This document shows, one piece after another, positions 1 through 7,270 of a DNA stretch of 20,318 nt (its first letter is position 1; each line of letters opens with the position of its first letter). The DNA comes from Firmicutes bacterium UBA6811 (lineage in GTDB: Bacteria > Bacillota > SHA-98 > UBA4971): NCBI GenBank assembly GCA_002452295.1, contig DKEX01000043.1, forward strand, positions 1-20,318, given 5' to 3'. The translations under genes and the position numbers were made by a program. The notes below the pieces were generated by a model, which was not told where the DNA came from, made no database searches, and was given only the letters and a program-made list of their open reading frames with translations.

Positions 1-567
1 GCCTGATCATTTCCTTGGCATCGGGTGTCGCCTTCAGAACAGAATGGCGACTTTCTGGGCAGGTTGCTCGCGGGGATGCCTAAATACCTGCCACCTGCAC
101 CCTCCCCGGGCGCCTGCACGCCCACCCCGGTCATGTCGCGCCCCCGTCACGTCGCGAGCGTCCCGTCTCGCCCGTGGACGATGTGGTCGCCTTGGGGCCA
201 CGAGCCAGGAGTCAGGAGCCGGGAGATAGGAGGCACGCGCCATGGGCCGCGCGCCGGGAGATAGGAGACTGTGAAGGATAGGCGGAAGACCCTCGGCTGT
301 TTCCACGAAGTCAGCATCGGCATATCGTTGGTTCGTCTGGTGGGTGGAAGGTGGGATAGCCCGGTGGCTGGTGGGGCGTCGGCCGGGGCGGGTCCACGAT
401 GACGCGCAGCGCATGGTGCCATCAGGCGGTGAGGAAACAGCACGTATTCCCGGTGCGATGCTCTCCGCCGCCCGAAAGCGACGGCCTCTCCAGGCAGCGC
501 ACGGGCCGGGGGCCATGAATCATGAATTAAGGATATCTCACAGAGGCAAAATTAGCCGTGCGCCCCG
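1..567. other. Leading stretch without a convincing gene
   Basis: No reading frame here resembles a known protein. Those that are open have arginine/proline-rich translations typical of random GC-rich DNA. A 15-base direct repeat, gccgggagataggag, occurs at 218-232 and 253-267, within a run of loosely similar purine-rich 7-mers. The end of a gene upstream of the window could lie in the first bases, but nothing identifies it. Confidence 0.6.
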
Positions 568-597
568 TTGCAGTGACGGTCTTGCCATGCATATAAT
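568..597 (+). promoter_or_regulatory. Sigma-A-type promoter for murI-rph-rdgB
   Basis: A perfect -10 box TATAAT lies at 592-597. A weaker -35, TTGCAG, lies at 568-573, with an 18-base spacer. The predicted transcription start near 604 would leave a leader of about 27 bases before the chosen murI start. Confidence 0.6.
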
Positions 598-630
598 GGG
601 CATCGCAACACTGTGTGGGAGGCGAGTCCG

Positions 631-1494
631 GTGGATGACAGGCCGATAGGAGTATTCGACTCCGGCGTGGGCGGCCTCACTGTGGTGCGCGAGGTGTGGC
701 GCAGGCTTCCGAACGAACGCATCCTCTATTTCGGCGACACTGCGAGAGTGCCCTATGGTGGGAGGCCCGCCCAGGAGATCGAGGAGTTTGCGAGGCAGAT
801 CATCCGTTATCTTGGAATGCTCGGATCCAAGTTTCTCATCGTTGCGTGCAACACAACCTCCGCCCTTGCCCTGGACAAGGTGGGGCGCGAGTTCGAATTG
901 CCGCACGTGGGGGTTTTGCGGCCCGGCGCGCGCGCGGCGGCGAGGGCGACGCGCACCGGAAAGATCGGCGTCATCGCGACCGAAGGAACGGCCCGAAGCG
1001 GCGCCTACGATCAGGCGATAAGGGAGCTGCTGCCCGGGGCCGAGGTGCTGGCCCAGGGATGTCCGCTGCTGGTCCCGCTGGTCGAGGCCGGGCGGGCTCA
1101 CTCCCCTGAGGCTGTGGACGCTCTCCGGGGTTACCTCACTCCCCTCATAGAGCGGGGCATCGACACGCTCGTGCTCGGCTGCACCCATTACCCATACATG
1201 GACGAGGAGATCAGGAGGATCGTGGGTCCCGACGTTGCCATCGTTGACCCCGCGGGCGAAACCGTGGAGGTCGCGTCAGCGCTCCTTAACGACCTTGGCC
1301 TCGCAAGCCCCGCCAGGACGGGGCCAGATGAGTTCATGCTAAGCGGAGACGCTGAAGGATTTGCGCGCGTGGCGGAGAAGCTCATTAAGAGCCGGCTGCC
1401 GCGGGTGACAAAGGTCAACCTGGTGGAGAGCCTGGCTTCGCGTCACGGGGACCCCGCCCGGCGGAGGTCTGCCGTGCCTGACTCCTGCTGCTAG
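631..1494 (+). CDS. murI: Glutamate racemase
   Basis: Converts L-glutamate to D-glutamate for peptidoglycan synthesis in the cytoplasm, without a cofactor. The 287-residue length is normal for the family. The N-terminal FDSGVGGLTV, then YFGDTARVPYG, the first catalytic cysteine in ACNTTSA (about C73) and the second in LGCTHYP (about C184) are all visible; these two cysteines act as the acid/base pair. I chose GTG at 631 because gggagg at 617-622 sits 8 bases upstream. An in-frame GTG at 613 lacks such a site and lies almost on the predicted transcription start. It is the first gene of the murI-rph-rdgB cluster, a linkage also known in other Firmicutes. The C-terminus has about 20 residues of arginine/cysteine-containing sequence that I do not recognise as conserved. 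Confidence 0.95.
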   Translation: MDDRPIGVFDSGVGGLTVVREVWRRLPNERILYFGDTARVPYGGRPAQEIEEFARQIIRYLGMLGSKFLIVACNTTSALALDKVGREFELPHVGVLRPGARAAARATRTGKIGVIATEGTARSGAYDQAIRELLPGAEVLAQGCPLLVPLVEAGRAHSPEAVDALRGYLTPLIERGIDTLVLGCTHYPYMDEEIRRIVGPDVAIVDPAGETVEVASALLNDLGLASPARTGPDEFMLSGDAEGFARVAEKLIKSRLPRVTKVNLVESLASRHGDPARRRSAVPDSCC

Positions 1495-1529
1495 GTGGCG
1501 GTCGGCCGTTCCGCCTTGTGGGCGGGAAT

Positions 1530-1577
1530 GATCGACGCGAGAACGATGATCGACGCGGGAACGATCGACGCGGGAGC
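1530..1577 (+). repeat. Three copies of a 15-base unit between murI and rph
   Basis: The unit gatcgacgcgRgaRc occurs at 1530-1544, 1548-1562 and 1563-1577. The last two copies are directly adjacent and the first is separated by gat. The repeats lie in the 135-base gap upstream of the rph ribosome binding site. The rph frame is open across them, but they are probably not translated. Confidence 0.7.
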
Positions 1578-1629
1578 GGGCCTGGGGGGCGGTGCTCGTC
1601 GGGCGCGATGCGAAGGAGGAGATAGCAAG

Positions 1630-2454
1630 GTGCCGAGGGGCGACGGGAGGGCTTGCGACGAGATCCGTCCGGTCAGGATCACCCGTGGATACATGAAGTA
1701 TGCCGAGGGGTCGGTGTTCATCGAGGTGGGCGACACCCGGGTGGTGTGCACGGCCACCATCGAGGACCGGGTGCCTCTGTTCCTGAAAGGACAGAGCAGG
1801 GGATGGGTCACCGCCGAGTACGGGATGCTGCCGAGAGCCACCAGCGAGCGGAACCCGCGCGAGGCTGCCAAGGGGAGGTCTGGCAGGACCTACGAGATCC
1901 AGAGGCTGATAGGGCGGGCCCTCAGGGCGGTCGTGGACCTGGACGCCCTCGGCGAGCACACAGTGTGGATCGACTGCGACGTGATCCAGGCTGACGGCGG
2001 CACGCGCACCGCCGCCATTACCGGATCGTTCGTGGCCCTTGTGGACGCGCTTTCGCTCCTCGCCGGCGGTGACGCCTGGAACGATGGGAACGATAACGAG
2101 GACAGGCGCAAGCGCAAGGGCGAGCACGAGACCGGCACAGGCGGCACAGGCGCAGGTGCAGGCCTCGGGCATCTTCCGGTGAAGGACTTCATCGCGGCGA
2201 CGAGCGTCGGCATCGTTGACGGGGAGCTTGTCATGGACCTCTCGTTTGCCGAGGACTCCCGCGCGAGCGTGGACATGAACGTTGTGATGACAGGCGACGG
2301 CAAGCTGGTGGAGGTGCAGGGGACCGCGGAGGGGTGCCCGTTTTCCAGAGCGGACCTCGACAGGATGCTGACACTGGCGAAGGGTGGCATCGAAGAGCTC
2401 GTCGCCGTCCAGAGAGACGTCCTCGGCGATCTTGCTGCGAGGGTGGGCGTCTGA
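1630..2454 (+). CDS. rph: Ribonuclease PH
   Basis: A phosphorolytic 3'-to-5' exoribonuclease that trims tRNA 3' ends using phosphate; the family forms a hexameric ring. The start GTG at 1630 is set by aaggagga at 1613-1620, 9 bases upstream, and gives the typical N-terminus MPRGDGR..DEIRPV. Conserved blocks are visible: VCTATIEDRVP, GWVTAEYGMLPRAT..R (residues about 59-74), EIQRLIGRALRAVVDL, IDCDVIQADGGTRTAAI (about 114-130), then VGIVDGELVMDL and VEVQGTAEGCPFSR. At 274 residues it is longer than the usual 240-260. The excess is a hydrophilic insert at residues about 148-180, rich in Asp/Asn/Gly and then Gly/Thr/Ala, lying between SLLAG and LPVKDFIAA. The catalytic blocks flank it intact, so the enzyme is probably active. 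One base separates its stop from rdgB. Confidence 0.95.
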   Translation: MPRGDGRACDEIRPVRITRGYMKYAEGSVFIEVGDTRVVCTATIEDRVPLFLKGQSRGWVTAEYGMLPRATSERNPREAAKGRSGRTYEIQRLIGRALRAVVDLDALGEHTVWIDCDVIQADGGTRTAAITGSFVALVDALSLLAGGDAWNDGNDNEDRRKRKGEHETGTGGTGAGAGLGHLPVKDFIAATSVGIVDGELVMDLSFAEDSRASVDMNVVMTGDGKLVEVQGTAEGCPFSRADLDRMLTLAKGGIEELVAVQRDVLGDLAARVGV

Positions 2455-2455
2455 C

Positions 2456-3259
2456 ATGGCCAGGCTCGTGCTCGCCACAAGGAACCCCGGGAAGGTTGCG
2501 GAGATGCGCGAGATCTTGCGAGACAGGGGCCCCGGCGCCGTGGAGGTGCTGTCGTGCGCCGACTTTCCGTATCTCGGCGACGTCGTTGAGGACGGGGAGA
2601 CGTTCGAGGAGAACGCGAGGGAGAAGGCGCTCGCTGTCGCGGATGCCACGGGCGAGGTCGCGCTGGCCGACGACTCCGGCCTCGAGGTTGACGCCCTGGG
2701 GGGCGCGCCCGGGGTACGGTCAGCCCGGTTCTCGGGCGAGGCGCTCCCGCGTGGGGCCTCGCGTGATAGGGCCAATTACGAAAAGCTGCTCTCGCTCCTT
2801 GCCGACGTGCCCGATTCCATGCGGACGGCGCGATTCAGGTGCGCCGTGGCCGTGGCGGCGCCCGGTGGCCGCGTGCGTACGGCCAAGGGGACGTGCGAAG
2901 GCCGGATAGCCTTCGCGCCGCGCGGGTCAGGCGGGTTCGGGTACGACCCGGTGTTCGTCCCTGACGGCTGCGACAGGACCTTCGCAGAGCTTGGCCCCGA
3001 GGTGAAGAACACCATCAGCCACAGAGCAAGGGCGCTTCGCGCGGCCGTCCCTGCTATCCGCGAACTGCTTGGGCCGGCGGCGCCCGGGCTGGTCAACGGA
3101 GCGTGGCGTAGGGCCTGCGACGACGATGGAGACGGAGGCGGCGGTGGAGATGGAGATGGAGATGGAGACCGAGGCGGAGGCAGGGGCAGAGGTGGGGGCG
3201 GAGGGAGAGGCAGGGGTGCAGGCGGAGGCCCGGGGGCTGCGGAGGCTGGCCGGCTTTGA
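2456..3259 (+). CDS. rdgB: dITP/XTP pyrophosphatase (RdgB/HAM1)
   Basis: Hydrolyses non-canonical purine triphosphates (dITP, XTP) to the monophosphate and pyrophosphate, keeping them out of DNA and RNA. Residues 5-13 carry the substrate-binding VLATRNPGK. DDSGLEVDALGGAPGVRSARFSG (about 72-94) holds the catalytic and metal-binding acidic residues. GFGYDPVF (about 160-167) and a late SHRARAL are conserved. ATG at 2456 follows the rph stop by one base and gives the usual short N-terminus. The recognisable enzyme ends near residue 205, as expected for this 200-residue family. It is followed by about 60 extra residues, of which 221-267 are almost pure Gly/Asp/Arg encoded by a GGAGAT-type microsatellite. 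The tail is probably dispensable. The stop codon overlaps the -35 box of the tRNA-Pro promoter. Confidence 0.93.
   Translation: MARLVLATRNPGKVAEMREILRDRGPGAVEVLSCADFPYLGDVVEDGETFEENAREKALAVADATGEVALADDSGLEVDALGGAPGVRSARFSGEALPRGASRDRANYEKLLSLLADVPDSMRTARFRCAVAVAAPGGRVRTAKGTCEGRIAFAPRGSGGFGYDPVFVPDGCDRTFAELGPEVKNTISHRARALRAAVPAIRELLGPAAPGLVNGAWRRACDDDGDGGGGGDGDGDGDRGGGRGRGGGGGRGRGAGGGPGAAEAGRL
3146..3169 (+). repeat. GGAGAY hexanucleotide microsatellite in the rdgB tail
   Basis: Three perfect GGAGAT units and one GGAGAC, followed by about 70 bases of degenerate GGN repeats. In the rdgB frame it encodes Gly-Asp alternation; in a second frame it would encode Met-Glu alternation. Confidence 0.85.
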
Positions 3260-3284
3260 CTTTTGGCGGGCCTTGCGATAGAAT
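3256..3284 (+). promoter_or_regulatory. Promoter for tRNA-Pro
   Basis: TTGACT at 3256-3261 and TAGAAT at 3279-3284 are separated by the optimal 17 bases. The predicted start near 3291 lies about 26 bases before the tRNA. The -35 hexamer contains the rdgB stop codon TGA (3257-3259). Confidence 0.75.
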
Positions 3285-3316
3285 GTGGATTGACAAGAGG
3301 CATCGCGTGTGAGATT

Positions 3317-3394
<78 letters not shown>

Positions 3395-3464
3395 TCTTTT
3401 GTCGGCACTCTTCATCCCTCCGCGTACCCGCACGTAAACCGGTTTTTTGCCTTCCGTGATCAGC

Positions 3465-3542
3465 CAGGAAACGTGAAGTTCATTGAACCCCCCGGCAGGG
3501 GAAACCACCGCTGTGCAGAATTACGTACAGGGGAGTTTCCTG
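3465..3542 (+). promoter_or_regulatory. Folded 5' leader of the 5'-nucleotidase gene, riboswitch-like
   Basis: An 8-base closing stem, caggaaac (3465-3472) with gtttcctg (3535-3542), encloses three local elements. These are the DNA palindrome gttcattgaac (3478-3488), a C4/G4 stem with a GGCA loop (3490-3501) and a 6-base stem ctgtgc/gtacag (3511-3516 with 3525-3530). The element ends 8 bases before the ribosome binding site (3551-3558). ccctcc at 3416-3421 could pair with that site. It matches no riboswitch class I can recognise. A regulatory role is inferred from architecture only. Confidence 0.4.
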
Positions 3543-3565
3543 ATATTTGCAAGGGAGGGGTGCAT

Positions 3566-5107
3566 GTGACTACGTTCTCAATGCGTTCCAGAAGGTTCCT
3601 GGGTATCTGGATATTTGTGCTGGTTCTCTCGGCGCTGTGTGTCCTGCCTGCGATGGCTGCGTCCTCTGCTGGCGGCCGCATCGTCATCCTTTACACCAAC
3701 GACGTCCACGGCAGGCTCGAGGCATTCAAACCATCGGGAGGGAACGAGCCGCTCGGCGGCTTGACCAAACTGGCGACCCTCGTGGACGACATCGTTGCGA
3801 GGGAAGGCAAGAGCGTCCTCATCCTCAACGCCGGGGACTCCATCCACGGAACGAACCTCGTGAACCTGTTCAATGGGAAGTCCATGGTCGAAGTCATGGA
3901 GGCGGTCGGCATCCAGGCCATGGCCGTCGGCAACCACGAGTTCAACTACGGCCAGCCGGTGCTTCTCGAAAGGGCGGGGGAGGCTGACTTCCCGTTCCTG
4001 TCCGCCAACGCCATAAAGGTGGACGGTGGCAGGGCGCTCCTTCCGGGCGTCGTCATCCTGCCGGTGGGCGGGGTCCGCCTCGGCATCTTCGGCCTGTCGC
4101 CGCTGGACACCTACACGTCCACGCATCCCAAGAACGTGGTCGGCCTCGAGTTCATGAACCCGATCCAGGTGGCGAGCTGGATGGTGCCTTACCTGCGGGA
4201 GCAGGAGAAGGTGGATCTCGTTGTCGCCCTCACGCACATCGGGTTCGATGACGACAGGAGGCTCGCCGCGGCGGTGCCCGGCATCGACGTCATCGTGGGC
4301 GGGCACAGCCATACGCGGCTCGAGAAGCCCGAGAAGGTCGGCGGCACCATCATCGTCTCGGCAGGCGAGTACGCGAAGGACCTCGGACGGCTTGACGTCA
4401 CGGTCGAGGCCGGGAAGGTCGCCGCTTTCTCGGGCGAGCTCATCCCCGTGGCCGCGGGCGTCGCTGACAGCGCCGGGGTCGGCGCCATCGTCGCCACCTA
4501 CAAGAAGGAACTCGAGGAGAAGCTCTCGGTGGTGGTCGGCGAGTCCCTCGTGGCGCTCGACGGCGAGCGGGCGAACGTGCGCACCCGCGAGACCAACCTC
4601 GGCGACCTCATCGCTGACATGATGCGCCAGGCCGGGCAGGCTGACATCGCCCTCACGAACGGCGGCGGCATCCGGGCGTCCATAGACAAGGGGCCCGTCG
4701 CCGTGGGCGAGATCTTCACCGCCCTGCCCTTCGACAATACTCTCGTGGTGCTCGAGGTCAGCGGGGCCGACATCAAGGCCGCACTGGAGCGGTCGGTGAG
4801 CGCCTATCCCAAGGAGCTTGGGGCGTTCCTGCAGGTCTCCGGCCTCGAGTTCGAGTTCGACCCGTCGAGGGCTGCAGGCGAGCGCGTGACGGCCGTGACT
4901 GTGGCGGGCGCGCCTCTCGACCCGAAGAGGTTCTACAGAGTCGCCACCAATGACTTCATGGCGGCGGGCGGAGACGGCTACGACATGCTGAAGGGCGCGA
5001 AGGTGGTGTTCTCCTCGGGCGAGCTTCTGCGCGACGTGATGGCAAGCCACATACAGAGCGCAGGCAAGGTGTCGCCGGAGGTCGAGGGGAGGATCGCCGT
5101 AAAGTAA
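3566..5107 (+). CDS. Secreted 5'-nucleotidase / 2',3'-cyclic phosphodiesterase family protein
   Basis: A UshA/YfkN-type metallophosphatase that removes phosphate from extracellular nucleotides, probably for nucleoside or phosphate salvage. Residues 1-32 form a Sec signal peptide (MRSRR, hydrophobic stretch, AMA-A). The metallophosphoesterase domain shows TNDVHG (D46, H48), NAGD (D91), VGNHEF (N123, H124) and GGHSHT (about 245-250). The C-terminal substrate-binding domain shows NLGDLIADMMR, TNGGGIR (about 364-370), FDNTLVVLEVSG and FMAAGGDGYDML. The 513-residue length fits one full copy. I chose GTG at 3566 because gggagg lies 7 bases upstream; GTG at 3560 is too close to it and ATG at 3581 too far. 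There is no C-terminal LPXTG or SLH anchor, so the product is free or periplasmic. The exact substrate cannot be told from sequence. Confidence 0.9.
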   Translation: MTTFSMRSRRFLGIWIFVLVLSALCVLPAMAASSAGGRIVILYTNDVHGRLEAFKPSGGNEPLGGLTKLATLVDDIVAREGKSVLILNAGDSIHGTNLVNLFNGKSMVEVMEAVGIQAMAVGNHEFNYGQPVLLERAGEADFPFLSANAIKVDGGRALLPGVVILPVGGVRLGIFGLSPLDTYTSTHPKNVVGLEFMNPIQVASWMVPYLREQEKVDLVVALTHIGFDDDRRLAAAVPGIDVIVGGHSHTRLEKPEKVGGTIIVSAGEYAKDLGRLDVTVEAGKVAAFSGELIPVAAGVADSAGVGAIVATYKKELEEKLSVVVGESLVALDGERANVRTRETNLGDLIADMMRQAGQADIALTNGGGIRASIDKGPVAVGEIFTALPFDNTLVVLEVSGADIKAALERSVSAYPKELGAFLQVSGLEFEFDPSRAAGERVTAVTVAGAPLDPKRFYRVATNDFMAAGGDGYDMLKGAKVVFSSGELLRDVMASHIQSAGKVSPEVEGRIAVK

Positions 5108-5457
5108 CGTGTTGAGGTAACGCGAGTAAGCAGCCTGTTCAGGTAACGTGGCCGAGCGACGCGGCCAGGTAACGCGGTGCGGCTGCAAGCGACGGAAGAT
5201 GCCCCTCGCCCCAGGCCCTATGCGGGAACCGGGGATCACGTGGGGCTTCGGGCTGGCGGCGGGAGCGTGCCGGGATGCCCGGAATTCGGGTGGCTTACCT
5301 GCACGCACCGCCGCTCGCCCCCGGCAGGACATACGCTCTTGTGCAGTGGACCGCGGCGTGCAGCAGTGGTCGCTGGCCTGGCGAAGGATACGGTGTCCCC
5401 GGGGGAAGCGGGCTCGAGGCTCCCGGATAGCCAGATCGGACGAGAGAGGGGAAGCAC
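5108..5457. other. 350-base gap before the GH1 gene
   Basis: The gap starts with three regularly spaced decamers (listed separately). The remainder shows no plausible gene, no clear promoter and no U-tract terminator for the 5'-nucleotidase. Confidence 0.6.
5115..5176 (+). repeat. Decamer aggtaacgYg repeated at a 26-base pitch
   Basis: Copies lie at 5115-5124 (aggtaacgcg), 5141-5150 (aggtaacgtg) and 5167-5176 (aggtaacgcg). Start-to-start spacing is exactly 26 bases and the 16-base spacers differ. A related agtaacgtg overlaps the stop codon of the preceding gene. Confidence 0.75.
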
Positions 5458-6747
5458 ATGGGTGTGGGCGGCGACAGGGTCTTTCCTGACGGATTTCTGT
5501 GGGGCGCCGCGACATCGTCCCACCAGGTCGAGGGGAGCAACGTGAACAACGACTGGTGGGACTGGGAGCAACTGCCCGGCAAGATCGCCCGTGGCGACCG
5601 GTCGGGCGACGCGTGCGACCAGTATAATAGGTATCGCCAGGACTTCGCCATGGCGCGCGACCTCGGGCACAACGCCCACCGGCTGTCCATCGAGTGGAGC
5701 AGGATAGAGCCGGCGGAGGGCCGCTTCGACCGGGGCGCCATCGAACACTACCGCGATGTTCTGGGGACGCTGAAGTCCCTCGGCATGGCGACGATGGTGA
5801 CCCTGCACCACTTCACGAACCCCAGATGGCTCGCGGCGAAGGGCGGCTGGGCGCGCCCCGGGGTCGTGGGGCTATTCGAGAGATACTCCCGCCACGTGGC
5901 GGAGCAGCTTGGGGACCTCGTGGATCTCTGGGTCACCATCAACGAGCCGATGGTGTACGCCACGCACGGCTTTCTGTTTGGCCTGTGGCCGCCTGAGAAG
6001 AGGTCCATCGTGCTTGCGTTTCGCGTGGCCAGGCACCTTGCGAAGGCGCACGGCCGCGCGTACCACGCCATCCACGAGGTGCTCGGGGCGCGGAGCGGGG
6101 CGCCCATGGTGGGCATCGCCAAGAACATGATGCTCTTCGACCCGAAGGACCCAGGGCGCTGGCTCGACAGGCTGGTCGCGAGGAAGCTCGACCACATATT
6201 CAACAGGTCTTTCCTGGACGCCATCACAACCGGAGTCATGGCGTTTCCCATGGTATCGCGGGAGGCCGACCCGGTGATCGCGAAAACCCGGGATTTCATC
6301 GGCGTTAACTACTACTCGCGGAGCCTCGCCGCGTTTTCGCCGAGAAAGCCGCAGATGCTCTTCATGGACGTGTCCGCGAAGGAGGACGCCGAGAAGAACA
6401 GCCTGGGCTGGGAGGTCTACCCGGAGGGCATCTATCGCATTCTCATGAGCGTAAAGGGCTACGGGCTCCCTGTCTACATCACCGAGAACGGCATCGCCAC
6501 CACCGACGACAGGCAGAGGCAGCGGTTCATCGTGGCACACCTTCGGGAGGTCGCCCGTGCCATCGCCGATGGAGGCGTGGACGTGCGGGGCTACTTCCAC
6601 TGGTCGCTCATGGACAACTTCGAGTGGAAAGAGGGGCTTACGCCGAGGTTCGGGATGGTGGGCATCGACTACAAGACCCAGGAGCGGACCATCCGCCCGA
6701 GCGCGAGGCTGTTCTCGGAGATCATCCGCACGGGGTCGTTGCCGTAA
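5458..6747 (+). CDS. GH1 family beta-glycosidase
   Basis: Retaining beta-glucosidase/beta-galactosidase-type enzyme; without a signal peptide it acts in the cytoplasm on imported beta-glycosides. The N-terminal FPDGFLWGAATSSHQVEG is the GH1 signature. HRLSIEWSRIEP (about 74-85), TLHHFTNPRW and TINEPMVY follow, with the acid/base E163. The nucleophile is E343 in YITENGI. GYFHWSLMDNFEWKEG (about 378-393) lines the sugar site. The length of 429 residues is a little short of the usual 440-470, but all catalytic blocks are present. The start ATG at 5458 follows a purine-rich agagagggga. The gene stands alone between two long gaps. The exact sugar specificity is not readable. Confidence 0.93.
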   Translation: MGVGGDRVFPDGFLWGAATSSHQVEGSNVNNDWWDWEQLPGKIARGDRSGDACDQYNRYRQDFAMARDLGHNAHRLSIEWSRIEPAEGRFDRGAIEHYRDVLGTLKSLGMATMVTLHHFTNPRWLAAKGGWARPGVVGLFERYSRHVAEQLGDLVDLWVTINEPMVYATHGFLFGLWPPEKRSIVLAFRVARHLAKAHGRAYHAIHEVLGARSGAPMVGIAKNMMLFDPKDPGRWLDRLVARKLDHIFNRSFLDAITTGVMAFPMVSREADPVIAKTRDFIGVNYYSRSLAAFSPRKPQMLFMDVSAKEDAEKNSLGWEVYPEGIYRILMSVKGYGLPVYITENGIATTDDRQRQRFIVAHLREVARAIADGGVDVRGYFHWSLMDNFEWKEGLTPRFGMVGIDYKTQERTIRPSARLFSEIIRTGSLP

Positions 6748-7110
6748 CGCGGCGTCTCTGCCTGGTGTGATGGCACGCCGGGCACGAGGGGGGGGGATCA
6801 CTGGAGGAGAAACCCCAGGGTTGCCGGTGCGAAGGCATGACTCTGCGGCGGCCGCAGCAGCAGAATCGCCGATAGCGAGTGGATCGGCGGCACCGAAGCA
6901 CCGAGTGGAACGGCGATACCAGGGCGATACCGGAGTGATACTAGTACCCCGCTTCATAGGTCCCGATGACCTTTCTGGTTTGGGCTCTTACGTTTGGTAG
7001 CCGGCGACCCGGCCCCGAACAGTGTGATGTCCTATACGGTCTTATGAAACGGCGTACTAGGGTGACACCAGGAGGATCGGCGATGCCATGAGAATCGCCG
7101 ACAACATGAG
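6748..7110. other. Gap between the GH1 and GH57 genes
   Basis: No gene is evident. It contains a perfect GC palindrome, ctgcggcggccgcag (6843-6857), and several copies of a loose motif resembling atcgccga (6864-6874 and 6882-6889 region). These foreshadow the ordered copies beside the GH57 promoter. No terminator with a U-tract follows the GH1 gene. Confidence 0.5.
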
Positions 7111-7125
7111 AGGATCACCGATCCT
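7073..7125 (+). promoter_or_regulatory. Repeats and dyad upstream of the GH57 promoter, candidate operator
   Basis: Three related 12-mers lie at 7073-7084 (aggatcggcgat), 7091-7102 (agaatcgccgac) and 7111-7122 (aggatcaccgat), spaced 18 and 20 bases apart. The last is part of a perfect dyad, aggatc-acc-gatcct (7111-7125), that touches the -35 box. This is a plausible binding site for a regulator; the regulator is unknown. Confidence 0.45.
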
Positions 7126-7154
7126 TGACAAGTAGTATCTGGTAAAGGTACAAT
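7125..7154 (+). promoter_or_regulatory. Sigma-A promoter for the GH57 gene
   Basis: A consensus -35 TTGACA (7125-7130) and TACAAT (7149-7154) are separated by 18 bases. Predicted transcription starts near 7161, giving a 110-base leader. The leader contains a stem, agcgtg-tt-ccgg with ccggcacgct (7179-7190 with 7220-7229). Confidence 0.8.
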
Positions 7155-7270
7155 CTTGCTGGGAGTCTACAACGTTATAGCGTGTTCCGGGCTTGTGCGG
7201 GCTCGATGTGAATCTGGCTCCGGCACGCTGGTGTTCCGTTTACGCGCATCTCAAAAGGGGGCAGGCCTTA

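Noticed and set aside
613..630. Earlier GTG start for murI
   Set aside because: It would start within about 10 bases of the predicted transcription start and lacks a ribosome site. GTG at 631 has a well-spaced one.
5115..5176. Short CRISPR-like array
   Set aside because: Ten-base repeats with 16-base spacers are far too short for CRISPR, and no cas genes are present.
3578..5515. Very long minus-strand open frame opposite the 5'-nucleotidase
   Set aside because: Its translation is His/Arg/Val-rich and mirrors GC-rich codon bias of the real gene. Similar shadows lie opposite rph, the GH57, ATPase and GH13 genes. None shows domains.
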